This document shows, one piece after another, positions 35,765 through 43,865 of a DNA stretch of 64,000 nucleotides. The position numbers and the translations under genes are program-made. The notes below the pieces were generated by a model. That model was not told where the DNA came from. It made no database searches and worked only from the letters and a program-made list of their open reading frames with translations. The first letter of the stretch is position 1; every line of letters begins with the position of its first letter. Origin of the DNA: Bacillus sp. Bos-x628 (lineage in GTDB: Bacteria; Bacillota; Bacilli; Bacillales; Bacillaceae); assembly GCF_040500475.1 (NCBI RefSeq), contig NZ_CP159358.1, positions 310,001 through 374,000 on the forward strand, in the 5' to 3' direction.

Positions 35765-36044
35765 TTTTTTATTGTAACCAATAGAAGGTGAAATAGATAC
35801 TGGTAAATCATTCATATCTTTGAGTGCTTGATGGTGAAATGGAAAATGAAGGAGTGATACCATAAATGGTGGGTGGAAAGTTGTCGATTCATATAGGAGC
35901 AAACGATTTATTTATTTGGAGATAATCCGTATTGTCCGATAGTAATAGAAAAAGAGGTCAACAAAAAGTATAAATCAGGTGTTTGGAGACCCTCTTATTT
36001 GATATTGCGTGTCAGTTTGTTGTTTTATTTAAAATAGCAAAGGA
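35765..36044. other. Intergenic stretch without an intact gene
   Basis: Apart from the LexA box at its left edge I see no complete gene. One open frame without start (35897-36037, plus) reads YLFGDNPYCPIVIEKE then GVWRPSYLILRVSLLFYLK, which looks like protein rather than random translation and runs up to the small membrane ORF that follows in another frame. It may be the decayed 5' part of that gene. Confidence 0.35.
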
Positions 36045-36323
36045 ATGATATATAAATACTGCTATATATTTATGCTATATCATCTTTTTTTCATACAGAG
36101 AACCATCATTACCGATTTTTTTGTTAATGAAAAAGGAAAGATCGTGAATTATACGATGCTTTTTAAGAATGTATTAATCATATTCACACTCATGATTTTA
36201 GTAAAGTATGACAAACTTTCGCTTATCACGTTTGGTGTAGCGAATTTATTCTATTTAATGCTCGAAACCATTGTGCTCACGATTGTGAAAACGACGAAAT
36301 TTTCTAATGGAAAAATAAAGTAA
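36045..36323 (+). CDS. Unknown small membrane protein or gene remnant
   Basis: These 92 residues include two hydrophobic segments (around 5-20 and 40-85), rich in Ile, Leu and Phe. I recognise no family. AAGGA is only 1 bp before the ATG, so the start is weak and the ORF may be the 3' part of a longer gene whose 5' part lies in a different frame upstream. A hairpin follows. Confidence 0.35.
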   Translation: MIYKYCYIFMLYHLFFIQRTIITDFFVNEKGKIVNYTMLFKNVLIIFTLMILVKYDKLSLITFGVANLFYLMLETIVLTIVKTTKFSNGKIK

Positions 36324-36330
36324 ATATGAC

Positions 36331-36378
36331 AGAAGCTGAATCATAAGCGATTTCGTTTATAATTCAGCTTTTTTCTGT
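36331..36378 (+). terminator. Terminator after the 36.0-kb ORF
   Basis: AAGCTGAAT pairs with ATTCAGCTT, with further inner pairing (CGA/TCG), followed by TTTTTC. Confidence 0.75.
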
Positions 36379-36434
36379 ACTTTTGATAAAAGACGAAGTG
36401 TCTCACACTTCGTCTACGCAAATTAAATGTAATC

Positions 36435-36908
36435 TCAGGTATGTGCCATGGTGTGGAAGGTTTGAAGCGGTTCAGAGCGCAAACGGTAAGCTGTGAGTTT
36501 TTTCTTTGGCTTATGGGTATACTGCCGAACCACATCCACATGGTCATCGTAATGAAACAAATAAAGGGTCACATCCTGCTTGCCAAGCTTCGTTTGCATC
36601 ATAAGCGGCGTCGGCCCGTCATTCGGTTGCAGAAAACGCTTTTCATCTCCAGGATAAATATAGTAGCGTTCAATAAAGATCGCTTCATTAAAATGTTGAA
36701 TAATTTCAGATTTTTGTTGATCGCCTATCGGGCGACCTTGAAAAGTTATGTTTGTTTGATCACCTGTTACTTTTGCATGCACCGCAAAACGACTGAGCAG
36801 GCGTTCAACAACACCAGAAGGCAGCGAGGTGACAAGCAGCTTCAAAAGACTAAACACAACAAGCGAACTAACGACCCAAACCAATATCATCATCTCCAAT
36901 AAACACAT
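36435..36908 (-). CDS. YfmQ-like protein
   Basis: These 157 residues consist of one N-terminal transmembrane helix (MILVWVVSSLVVFSLLKLLV) and a soluble domain that matches what I recall of B. subtilis YfmQ: HFNEAIFIERYYIYPGDE, FLQPNDG, and LFHYDDHVDVVRQY are the conserved stretches. Function is unknown. The open frame extends 33 bp further upstream; ATG 36908 is chosen because AAAGGG lies 6 bp before it. A downstream ATG pair just before the helix is also possible. In B. subtilis yfmQ is elsewhere on the chromosome. Confidence 0.75.
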   Translation of the reverse strand: MCLLEMMILVWVVSSLVVFSLLKLLVTSLPSGVVERLLSRFAVHAKVTGDQTNITFQGRPIGDQQKSEIIQHFNEAIFIERYYIYPGDEKRFLQPNDGPTPLMMQTKLGKQDVTLYLFHYDDHVDVVRQYTHKPKKKLTAYRLRSEPLQTFHTMAHT

Positions 36909-37172
36909 TTCTAACCCTTTCCATACGAACCATCTTACCATACGAAAGAGTGAAACTTTTGCACAAAAAGTGAACTTTTTGAAATAAGTGTGAAGATTTG
37001 AAAGGAGATGGCGGCTGACTGAAAGAACAGAAATCCCTCAAACTTTAAACTTAGGGGGCTTTCAGTCTGTCTTTACAAATAATTGATCGGACAGGTAGAC
37101 AATTAAAACAATCGCTTTTTTGTGAAAAAAAAGAGAGCGGTAAAGCCAAAAATGAAAAGGAGCGAAGTCATC

Positions 37173-37530
37173 ATGATACGTTAAGTGAAGCCATCAGATT
37201 TTTACGATGTCACATCTGTCATTCAAAGCTGGTGGAGAGGCAGAGATTTGCGTGAAAAACTGCCAAAGCTATTTTTTGAACATTTTCAGCAAACAAGTTT
37301 TGTCGTCGTTGAAAAAGGAACTGATCGGCTTTTTAGTCGGTTTTCTATCACAATCTCATTCAGATGAAGATTTACTTTGTTGGAGTACATCCAGACCACC
37401 GCAAACTAAAGATCCACAAAATCCTCTATCAAGTGTTTTATGAAGCTACTAAAAAGGAAGAACAACGATAAAGGCTGTAACAGCGCCGAGCAATAAAGTC
37501 TGATCGAGAATGGGCATAGTTCATGAGAAT
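37173..37530 (+). pseudogene. GNAT acetyltransferase gene (YkwB-like), heavily decayed
   Basis: AAAGGAGCG precedes ATG 37173. The reading MIR is cut by TAA at codon 4, continues in frame as VKPSDFYDVTSVIQSWWRGR...FFEHFQQTSFVVVEK, shifts near 37318 to ELIGFLVGFLSQSHSDED, and shifts again near 37372 to FVGVHPDHRKLKIHKILYQV, the acetyl-CoA binding motif. Traces (KAVTAPSNKV) continue past the stop at 37471. The order of segments is that of a GNAT N-acetyltransferase resembling B. subtilis YkwB. One nonsense codon and at least two deletions show real decay. Confidence 0.78.
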
Positions 37531-37588
37531 GTTTAATTGATAATTGATATGTTACAATATAATAATCAACGAAAAAAGGATGTTCGTC

Positions 37589-37915
37589 ATGTATATTCAA
37601 ATAACAGAGTCGGCAGCATCATTTATAGAAAAACGACAAGCAGAACATGAAACAAACGAACTGCTTCTTCGCTATGATTCAGATGGATGTGGCTGTGCGG
37701 TAAGCGGTGTACCAATGATTTGGTTCACAAGTGAAAGAACAGGTGAGTGGGAAGAGCTCAAGCATAATCAATCATTTAAGCTGTATATACACATAGCACA
37801 AAAGGTATTTTTTGATGAGGAAATGACGATTGATTTTAATGAAAAAGCCAATACACTCATGTTGAAAAGTCCTCAACAAATACTCAGCCCGAGAATGGGT
37901 ATACTTGTAAAGTAA
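37589..37915 (+). CDS. yqkB: HesB/IscA-like protein YqkB
   Basis: This is a 108-residue member of the FeS-biogenesis (HesB-like) fold, in the B. subtilis yqkB position. One CGC cysteine pair is present (YDSDGCGCAV); the C-terminal Cys-x-Cys of true A-type carriers is missing, so a role in cluster transfer is uncertain. The open frame begins 45 bp upstream, but AAAAGGA lies 8 bp before ATG 37589. A TATAAT at 37558 may be its -10. Confidence 0.82.
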   Translation: MYIQITESAASFIEKRQAEHETNELLLRYDSDGCGCAVSGVPMIWFTSERTGEWEELKHNQSFKLYIHIAQKVFFDEEMTIDFNEKANTLMLKSPQQILSPRMGILVK

Positions 37916-37927
37916 GGTGGAAATGTA

Positions 37928-38167
37928 GTGGATCAAAAGCTAAAAGTGATACAAAATACGGCACAGAATAAAACGTGGGTGTCGTTTTTAAATAACAATC
38001 ATCCCTATAGCCTTTTGCACTGGTCAATAGGTGGAATGGATTCAGTCAAAAAGGATGTTTGGCTCCTTCAAGATGAAGTCACATTTGAAACGGAAGAATT
38101 TCCAACGCTCGAATTAGCAGTAAATTGGATTAAAGAGAATATGGAACAAGTGACAGATGTTTTATAA
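37928..38167 (+). CDS. yqkC: Conserved small protein YqkC (DUF2552)
   Basis: This is a 79-residue protein, the same length as B. subtilis YqkC, with the compact aromatic-rich core [21 protein letters not shown]. Function is unknown. The GTG start has AAGGTGG 7 bp upstream; it follows yqkB by 12 bp and is cotranscribed. Confidence 0.83.
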   Translation: MDQKLKVIQNTAQNKTWVSFLNNNHPYSLLHWSIGGMDSVKKDVWLLQDEVTFETEEFPTLELAVNWIKENMEQVTDVL

Positions 38168-38168
38168 A

Positions 38169-38194
38169 AGCCCTTTATTGAAAAGGGTTTTTTT
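38169..38194 (+). terminator. Terminator of yqkBC
   Basis: CCCTTT pairs with AAAGGG around a short loop and is followed by seven T. Confidence 0.82.
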
Positions 38195-38356
38195 CGTACG
38201 TTTATGATCTCATCAAACAAGAAGACTGTCTAATTTGAAAAATGATCTTATTAAACGACAAAAAACTGTTTTCATATGACATTTTGACAAAATGAAAAGA
38301 TAGTAATGAAACGAATAGAGCTGTAAATGCCGAAAAATAGGCAATGGAAACGTTTA

Positions 38357-38372
38357 TTGCGGGATACCGAAA
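38357..38372 (+). promoter_or_regulatory. ComA box upstream of the rap gene
   Basis: TTGCGG-GATA-CCGAAA matches the ComA-binding consensus TTGCGG-N4-CCGCAA at 11 of 12 fixed positions. A -10-like TAGAAT lies at 38421-38426, which puts the box about 68 bp before the expected transcript start, as for other ComA-activated rap genes. Confidence 0.75.
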
Positions 38373-38466
38373 ACTTTGCAAAAAATGACTTTTCATATTT
38401 TTCCATTCGAGGAAATATGATAGAATACAACATGTATCGTATATGAGGAGGGAGGTGCTAAATGAA

Positions 38467-39666
38467 TTGAAGCTCAAGCTGTCATCGCCTCAGGTTGGAA
38501 TTAAAATTAACGAATGGTATAGGCAGATTTGTGGATTTCATGTCATGAAAGCAGAGAGGTTGAAGGCCGAAATCGAGCAGGAAATTCTTGAGATGGAACA
38601 GGATCAAAACCTGTTACTGTTTTACCAGCTAATGGATTTTCGCCATAAGGTCATGCTTGAATATTTTGAACCGGCAAAAAAAGCCTCGAATGATGAAGAA
38701 ATTAAGAAGCTTCTAGAAATGATACAAAATTCGCAAACGAAATTAACGGATATGCTTGAATACTATGTTCATTTTTTCAGAGGAATGTTTGAATTTGAAC
38801 AAAGAAATTATTTGAGTGCCATTGCTTATTACCGTTCAGCAGAAAAAAAGCTCAATCTGATATCAGATGATATAGAGAGAGCGGAATTTTATTTTAAATT
38901 AGCAGAAATATACTACCACATGAAACAAACCCACTTTTCGATGCACTATGCTTTGCAAGCGTTAGATACGTATTCGGCCTACAGAACGTACACGCTGAGA
39001 ATCATCCATTGTGAATTTGTCATTGGTGCAAACTATGATGATTTGAAATGTTATGATCATGCATTGCCCTACTTTAAAAATGCTCTTAAGCGAGCACGCT
39101 CAATTGGAAATCCCCGAGTAATAGGTTCGGCCCTTTTCAACTTAGGTAACTGCTATTACCAAATGAATGACCTTGTTACGGCAAGTCGTTATCTGAGGGA
39201 CTCTCTTGAAGTGTTTGAAAAGGAGAATTTAACCCACCTGAATCGCTCTTTAGACCCATTATTTATGCTGACACAAATCCTGTTTAAACAAAAACAAAAA
39301 GAAGAGTCGTTAACCCTCTATCAAAAAGGTATGATGAAAGCCTGTGAATTAGAAGATGAAATATACGTCTGTAAATTCCAGTTTTTAAAAGCATTATACG
39401 TTGATACAGAAATAAAGATCATAGACGATACATTAGACCTGTTGGAGGACAAGCGTTTATACCCTGATATTGAAGAATTGGCCCTTGATGCTGCTCATTA
39501 TTATAATGAGCTCGGACTGTTCGAAGCATCTACTCGTTTTTACGAAAGGAAAATTCAAGCAATCTCAAAAATTCAAAATGGAGGTCATTTATATGAAAAT
39601 GAGTTTGATAGTTCTTTTATTGGCAGCAACTGCAGGATTGTCGGTCATGAGTCAGCAGCAATCTGA
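38467..39666 (+). CDS. Rap-type response regulator aspartate phosphatase
   Basis: This is a 399-residue Rap protein, closest to RapA in my reading: VGIKINEWYRQICGFHV at the N-terminal helical bundle, then TPR repeats (ALFNLGNCYYQMNDL). Rap proteins dephosphorylate Spo0F or inhibit regulators such as ComA and are silenced by their Phr peptide. TTG 38467 is chosen (GGGAGGTG 10 bp upstream, MKLKLSSPQVG start); an ATG at 38443 lacks a ribosome site. The C-terminus runs about 27 residues past the usual Rap end (GGHLYE) and overlaps phr by 74 bp, an odd extension. Confidence 0.88.
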   Translation: MKLKLSSPQVGIKINEWYRQICGFHVMKAERLKAEIEQEILEMEQDQNLLLFYQLMDFRHKVMLEYFEPAKKASNDEEIKKLLEMIQNSQTKLTDMLEYYVHFFRGMFEFEQRNYLSAIAYYRSAEKKLNLISDDIERAEFYFKLAEIYYHMKQTHFSMHYALQALDTYSAYRTYTLRIIHCEFVIGANYDDLKCYDHALPYFKNALKRARSIGNPRVIGSALFNLGNCYYQMNDLVTASRYLRDSLEVFEKENLTHLNRSLDPLFMLTQILFKQKQKEESLTLYQKGMMKACELEDEIYVCKFQFLKALYVDTEIKIIDDTLDLLEDKRLYPDIEELALDAAHYYNELGLFEASTRFYERKIQAISKIQNGGHLYENEFDSSFIGSNCRIVGHESAAI

Positions 39667-39724
39667 AGAGAGTCACATGGAGCTGGCGGGCAGACATCAT
39701 ACAACAGTAGTGACTATCGTATAA
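39593..39724 (+). CDS. Phr signalling peptide precursor
   Basis: These 43 residues encode an exported pre-peptide: MKMSLIVLLLAATAGLSVMS is a secretion signal, followed by a hydrophilic tail. Residues 33-37, GRHHT, fit the x-R-x-x-T pattern of PhrA (ARNQT) and PhrE (SRNVT), so this is the best candidate for the mature peptide; unlike those it is followed by six further residues. GGAGG lies 9 bp upstream. The gene starts inside rap in another frame, exactly where other rap-phr pairs overlap. Confidence 0.78.
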   Translation: MKMSLIVLLLAATAGLSVMSQQQSEESHMELAGRHHTTVVTIV

Positions 39725-39733
39725 GTTAGTCAA

Positions 39734-39779
39734 GTGAAAGAGGGGACGAACAAAGGTTCAAACTCCTCTTTCATTTTTA
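39734..39779. terminator. Bidirectional terminator between phr and yqkD
   Basis: GTGAAAGAGG and CCTCTTTCAT-type arms form a stem with a 17-nt loop followed by TTTTT; it overlaps the 3' end of yqkD. Confidence 0.75.
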
Positions 39780-40687
39780 TTGAATACAAACTTCTTAAGA
39801 AATGTCTGAACCTCTTGCTCATAAGCTTCCTTATTTTCGCTATAAGACATCGCATGCGCACCGTGTGGCGCAATAAATAACTGTTTATCGCCTTTTTTAC
39901 GTGCATATAGCTTTTGGCTCTGTTCACAGGGGATATAGTCGTCATGGCGGCTATGAATGAATAGAACAGGTTCTTTCACTTGATCAATGACATCAAGCGG
40001 GGCTACTTGCCGAATGCGGTACCCGTCTCGCCATTTTAACACGTAATCACTTAGCGGGAGAATCCAATTGCCTGATAGGCGAAAGTCCATCTTTAACCTA
40101 TAAATCAACTGCTCTTCAAGAGAAGCAAAAGGACAGTCAGCAATGTAAAAATTTGCGTTTGCTTCGGGCTTTGCAGCGTATAACAAGGTAGTGACTGCGC
40201 CCATTGATTCACCATGTATGCCAATCGTGGCATCAGATCCAAGCCTTTTTCTCAGCCACTCAATGACCTGCGCCAAATCTTCTTTTTCATAATACCCATA
40301 ACTTGTGGTTTTTCCTCCACTCATTCCATGCCTTCTGTGATCATAAAGCAGCACATTCCAGCCGAGTTTTTGAAATAATGTCATATATTTGACTGAATTG
40401 ATTAGGCTGACTGTGACGCCGTGACAAAGCACGATTGTACGTTTTGTATGTGGAAACGGGACAAAGTAGCCATGAAGATCATAACCAAAGGATGAGGGGA
40501 TACAAACTTTTTCTTTTTTTAGCTGATTAAACTCATGGTGTTGATAATGTCCTTCATCTGTCTCTCGCTTGACTAACTCTTCATCCGTTAATTTACGAAT
40601 ATACATCAATTTATTGGTGAAGAAAATGCCTATTGCGACAAAAGGGAATGGTAATAAGGCGAGTGCTACAATCCATTTCTTCTTCAA
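39758..40687 (-). CDS. yqkD: Alpha/beta hydrolase YqkD
   Basis: This is a 309-residue hydrolase with an N-terminal membrane anchor or signal (IVALALLPFPFVAIGIFF), the oxyanion segment LCHGVTVS, nucleophile elbow IHGESMGAV, acid in SRHDDYIP and catalytic His in PHGAHAMSY. Substrate is unknown. A TTG start with AAAGGAAG 8 bp upstream is used. Position equals B. subtilis yqkD, although there rap-phr does not lie beside it. Confidence 0.87.
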   Translation of the reverse strand: MKKKWIVALALLPFPFVAIGIFFTNKLMYIRKLTDEELVKRETDEGHYQHHEFNQLKKEKVCIPSSFGYDLHGYFVPFPHTKRTIVLCHGVTVSLINSVKYMTLFQKLGWNVLLYDHRRHGMSGGKTTSYGYYEKEDLAQVIEWLRKRLGSDATIGIHGESMGAVTTLLYAAKPEANANFYIADCPFASLEEQLIYRLKMDFRLSGNWILPLSDYVLKWRDGYRIRQVAPLDVIDQVKEPVLFIHSRHDDYIPCEQSQKLYARKKGDKQLFIAPHGAHAMSYSENKEAYEQEVQTFLKKFVFNKNERGV

Positions 40688-40807
40688 GCTAATTCTTCCT
40701 TTCTATCGATTTTCCTATAAAGATCATACCACATATTGGGAAGGTGTCGTGCTCTTGATCAGCGAATGAAACGGATGATACACTAGGGCAAAAAGAGAGA
40801 GACAGAC

Positions 40808-41028
40808 ATGAAAAAGACAAACCAAGATCAAGCAAAACGAAAGGACGGCATAAATGAAGATCTAAAACATAAACTCCTTCAAATGAAATAAGAGCTTGCA
40901 AGAGAAACAGAAAAAAGAGAAGCAAAAAAGAGTCAAGATATGCTTCGTCAGCAGAGAGAAAAAATAAAAGCTTTTCGCAGCTATTAGACGAAAGCAATGT
41001 AGATTGGAAAAAAAGACCACATGAGTGA
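40808..41028 (+). pseudogene. yqkE: yqkE-like gene broken by nonsense and frameshift
   Basis: From ATG 40808 the frame reads MKKTNQDQAKRKDG...LLQMK and is stopped by TAA at codon 28, probably AAA changed to TAA. It continues as ELARETEKREAKKSQDML...IKAFRS and then needs a frameshift near 40980 to reach LLDESNVDWKKRPHE and TGA. The highly charged coiled-coil composition and the F-x-x-LLDES-x-x-DWKK ending are those of the YqkE (DUF3886) family, and the position between yqkD and yqkF agrees. The 3' end also forms a weak hairpin serving yqkF. Confidence 0.7.
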
Positions 41029-41035
41029 TCTCTTT

Positions 41036-41965
41036 TTACATTGTTTTCAAGCGGTGAGTTTCATATATAGTCTGCTTTGTGTAGTATTTTAATGCTTTTA
41101 ATTCTTGCTCACTTAAAGAACGTGCATTTGCCGCAGCAACATTTTCTTTTAGCTGCTTAAGAGAACTAGCACCGAATACAACGGAGCTCACAGCAGAATG
41201 CTTTAAGAGATATTGGATCGAAAGCTCAGTCAGTGTTAGGTCATAAGCGACGCATTTTAAAGAAGGGATGAGCTGCTCGAGTTCTTCAAATGAGTACGCA
41301 AGATAGCCATTTTTTTGAATGGATGCACTGGCGTGAGCAAGTGGTTTTTCAGTTAAAAGCCCTTTCGCAAGAGGACCTCTCGCGACAACACTAATGCTTT
41401 GTTCTTCAAGGAGAGAGAGCCATTCTTCTGGACGTCGGTCTAGTAAGCTAAATTGCATCATGACACTGACAATGTTCGATTTTTTAGCATATTCTTTAAT
41501 GACGTTTGGACGAATGGATGATATGCCGTAATACCGAATCACCCCTTCTTCCACTAATTCTTCAAAAGCTTCGATTGTTTCGTCAATTGGGTCTTGGATG
41601 GTACCGCCATGCAATTGATATAAATCAATATAATCTGTCTGAAGTCGCTTGAGGCTCTGTTTTACGGCCTCTTTTATGTACGCTTTTGAAGGATCCCAAT
41701 CCCAACCCGGCTTTCCTTTTACAAAGCGGTTTCCAACTTTTGTCGACAAAATAAGATCTTGTCGTCTATTCTTAATGGCTTCACCGACGATTTCCTCATT
41801 TGTTCCAAAGTCATATAAATCTGCTGTATCCAGATAATTAATTCCGAGATCAATGGCTTCATCCAATAGAGAGAATGCTTTTTCTTTCTCAGTACCAAGG
41901 GACATACATCCTAGTGCAGCCTCACTTACAAGTAAATCAGAGGTGCCAATTCGCCTTTTTTTCAA
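41036..41965 (-). CDS. yqkF: Aldo/keto reductase YqkF
   Basis: This is a 309-residue NADPH-dependent aldo/keto reductase. The catalytic tetrad is visible: Asp and Tyr in DTADLYDFG, Lys in STKVG and His in LYQLHGG. Substrate is unknown. A GTG three codons upstream is also open; TTG 41965 is preferred because AGGAG is then 10 bp away and the protein begins MKKRRIGTSDL like the B. subtilis protein. Confidence 0.87.
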   Translation of the reverse strand: MKKRRIGTSDLLVSEAALGCMSLGTEKEKAFSLLDEAIDLGINYLDTADLYDFGTNEEIVGEAIKNRRQDLILSTKVGNRFVKGKPGWDWDPSKAYIKEAVKQSLKRLQTDYIDLYQLHGGTIQDPIDETIEAFEELVEEGVIRYYGISSIRPNVIKEYAKKSNIVSVMMQFSLLDRRPEEWLSLLEEQSISVVARGPLAKGLLTEKPLAHASASIQKNGYLAYSFEELEQLIPSLKCVAYDLTLTELSIQYLLKHSAVSSVVFGASSLKQLKENVAAANARSLSEQELKALKYYTKQTIYETHRLKTM

Positions 41966-42132
41966 TTCAATCACACTCCTATCCTTTCACATTAAAATAA
42001 AAAAATGAGGAATTCAAGCCAGTTGATTTCAAATGCCGCATTGAAGCGGTCTTTCGTTCTTCGTTTCTCATCATTCATATATGTTAAAATGAATGAAGCA
42101 ATAAGTGAAAGTAGAACGAGGAGTTGACAAAT

Positions 42133-42681
42133 TTGAAAGACTTTGAAGAGAAAACATTAACATCTAAAGCATTATACAACGGGAAAATCATTGATTTGAT
42201 TATTGAAGATGTTGAATTACCAAACGGTAAACAAGCTAAACGAGAAATCATTAAACATCCGGGTGCCGTAGCGGTCATTGCACGTACGGAAGAAAATAAG
42301 ATCATTTTGGTCAAGCAATATCGTAAAGCATTAGAACGAGCGATTGTTGAAATCCCCGCTGGAAAATTGGAACAAGGTGAAGAGCCAAAACATACAGCAC
42401 GAAGAGAATTAGAAGAAGAAACAGGATACACGACTCAGCATCTCAAAAAACTAACCGCTTTTTACACATCCCCTGGATTTGCGGATGAGCTTGTTCACAT
42501 TTATTTGGCTGATCAATTAGTTCCGCTTGAAGAAAAAAGAGAACTTGATGAAGATGAATTTGTAGAAGTCATGGAGGTTTCCTTAGAAGAAGCATTGCAC
42601 CTCATTGAAAAACAGCACATTTATGATGCAAAAACAGCTTATGCCATCCAGTATTTACAACTTCAAGAGGTACTTGAGTGA
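42133..42681 (+). CDS. nudF: ADP-ribose pyrophosphatase NudF
   Basis: This is a 182-residue Nudix hydrolase that splits ADP-ribose to AMP and ribose-5-phosphate. The Nudix box is complete: GKLEQGEEPKHTARRELEEE with the following TGY. A TTG three codons earlier is open, but TTG 42133 has GAGGAG 10 bp upstream and gives MKDFEEKT, aligning with B. subtilis NudF. It overlaps yqxK by 4 bp. Confidence 0.92.
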   Translation: MKDFEEKTLTSKALYNGKIIDLIIEDVELPNGKQAKREIIKHPGAVAVIARTEENKIILVKQYRKALERAIVEIPAGKLEQGEEPKHTARRELEEETGYTTQHLKKLTAFYTSPGFADELVHIYLADQLVPLEEKRELDEDEFVEVMEVSLEEALHLIEKQHIYDAKTAYAIQYLQLQEVLE

Positions 42682-43865
42682 ACAAAATGAGGGAGTTTTT
42701 TGCAGACATCCATATTCACATTGGCAGGACGAGAACAGGCAGGGCTGTCAAAATTACAGGTGCAAGGTCGTTAACCATTGATCAAATTTTAATAGAGGCG
42801 TCACAAAGTAAGGGGATGGGAATGATTGGTGTGATTGATGCGCAATCTCCCGAAGTTCTAGAAGAATTAATAGATGGTGTCAAGGAAGGGCGATATTCCG
42901 AACTGGATGATGGAGGTCTATCATTTGGACAAACGGTTTTATTGCTGGGCAGTGAACTAGAAATTAATGATGGATATTCAAATGGCCCAATTCATGTGCT
43001 TGCATTTATGCCAACATTAATAAAAATGTCTGAATTCTCAGCATGGCTAGCACTTCACATGAAGAATGTTCATTTGAGTTCACAGCGTCTATATGTTGAT
43101 GGCAGAACTCTTCAGCACAAGGTAAAGGAGCTGGGAGGTTTATTTATCCCTGCGCATATTTTCACTCCTCATAAAAGTTTATATGGTAAAGGGGTAAAAG
43201 CTTCTTTAACCGAAGTGTTTGATCCGAACTTCATTGATGCTGTTGAGCTTGGACTCAGTTGTGATACGTCCATGGCTTCCCAGCTCAGTGAACTGAATCG
43301 CTATCCCTTTTTAACAAATTCAGATGCGCATTCCTTAGGGAAAATCGCACGAGAATATACAAAAATTCTAATGGATCATGCTTCCTTTAGAGAATTTGCA
43401 TTAGCCCTTCAAGGGAAAGATGGTCGAAAAATTACGGGTAATTATGGACTTGCCCCTCAGCTCGGGAAATATTATCATACGACCTGTGAAAAGTGCGGGG
43501 TGAGACCAAATGAGAATGACCATGTATGTCAGGCGTGCGGGCATACCCGTTTTATAAAAGGGGTGAGTGAGCGTTTAAAGGAGCTTGCTGATCAGGAAAG
43601 TGACAAAGGAAAACGGCCGCCTTATGTCCATCAGCTTCCGCTTCAATTTATTCCGGGTGTTGGTGCAAGAACTTTAGAAAAGCTGAAAACAGTATTTCAA
43701 ACGGAAATGAATATTCTACATCAAGCAACTGAAAAAGAACTGAAAAATGTACTGCCAGAAAAAACAGCTAATTACATCATAAAAGCAAGAAAGGGAGAAG
43801 TTGGACTGATCGCTGGCGGAGGCGGAGTCTATGGCAAGGTGGATATCAACCATGAAGCAACTTAA
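42678..43865 (+). CDS. yqxK: PHP-domain endonuclease, EndoQ-like (YqxK family)
   Basis: This is a 395-residue protein. A PHP metal-binding domain (ADIHIHIG near the start, PAHIFTPH, TNSDAHSLG) is followed by a zinc ribbon with CEKCG and CQACG and a C-terminal helix-hairpin-helix (FIPGVGARTLEKL). This is the architecture of endonuclease Q, which nicks DNA 5' of deaminated bases such as uracil and hypoxanthine. Coupling to nudF (4-bp overlap, GTG start) fits a damaged-nucleotide/base repair unit. Older annotation names this family TIGR00375 or helicase-like. Confidence 0.85.
   Translation: MNKMREFFADIHIHIGRTRTGRAVKITGARSLTIDQILIEASQSKGMGMIGVIDAQSPEVLEELIDGVKEGRYSELDDGGLSFGQTVLLLGSELEINDGYSNGPIHVLAFMPTLIKMSEFSAWLALHMKNVHLSSQRLYVDGRTLQHKVKELGGLFIPAHIFTPHKSLYGKGVKASLTEVFDPNFIDAVELGLSCDTSMASQLSELNRYPFLTNSDAHSLGKIAREYTKILMDHASFREFALALQGKDGRKITGNYGLAPQLGKYYHTTCEKCGVRPNENDHVCQACGHTRFIKGVSERLKELADQESDKGKRPPYVHQLPLQFIPGVGARTLEKLKTVFQTEMNILHQATEKELKNVLPEKTANYIIKARKGEVGLIAGGGGVYGKVDINHEAT

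Noticed and set aside
36441..36902. 153-codon plus-strand open frame
   Set aside because: It is antisense to the YfmQ-like gene, has no ribosome site and its translation is rich in Arg, Cys and His as shadows are.
37016..37075. GACTGAAAG/CTTTCAGTC hairpin with an inner CCCT/AGGG stem
   Set aside because: No T run on either strand and no gene end close by, so it cannot be called a terminator; role unknown.
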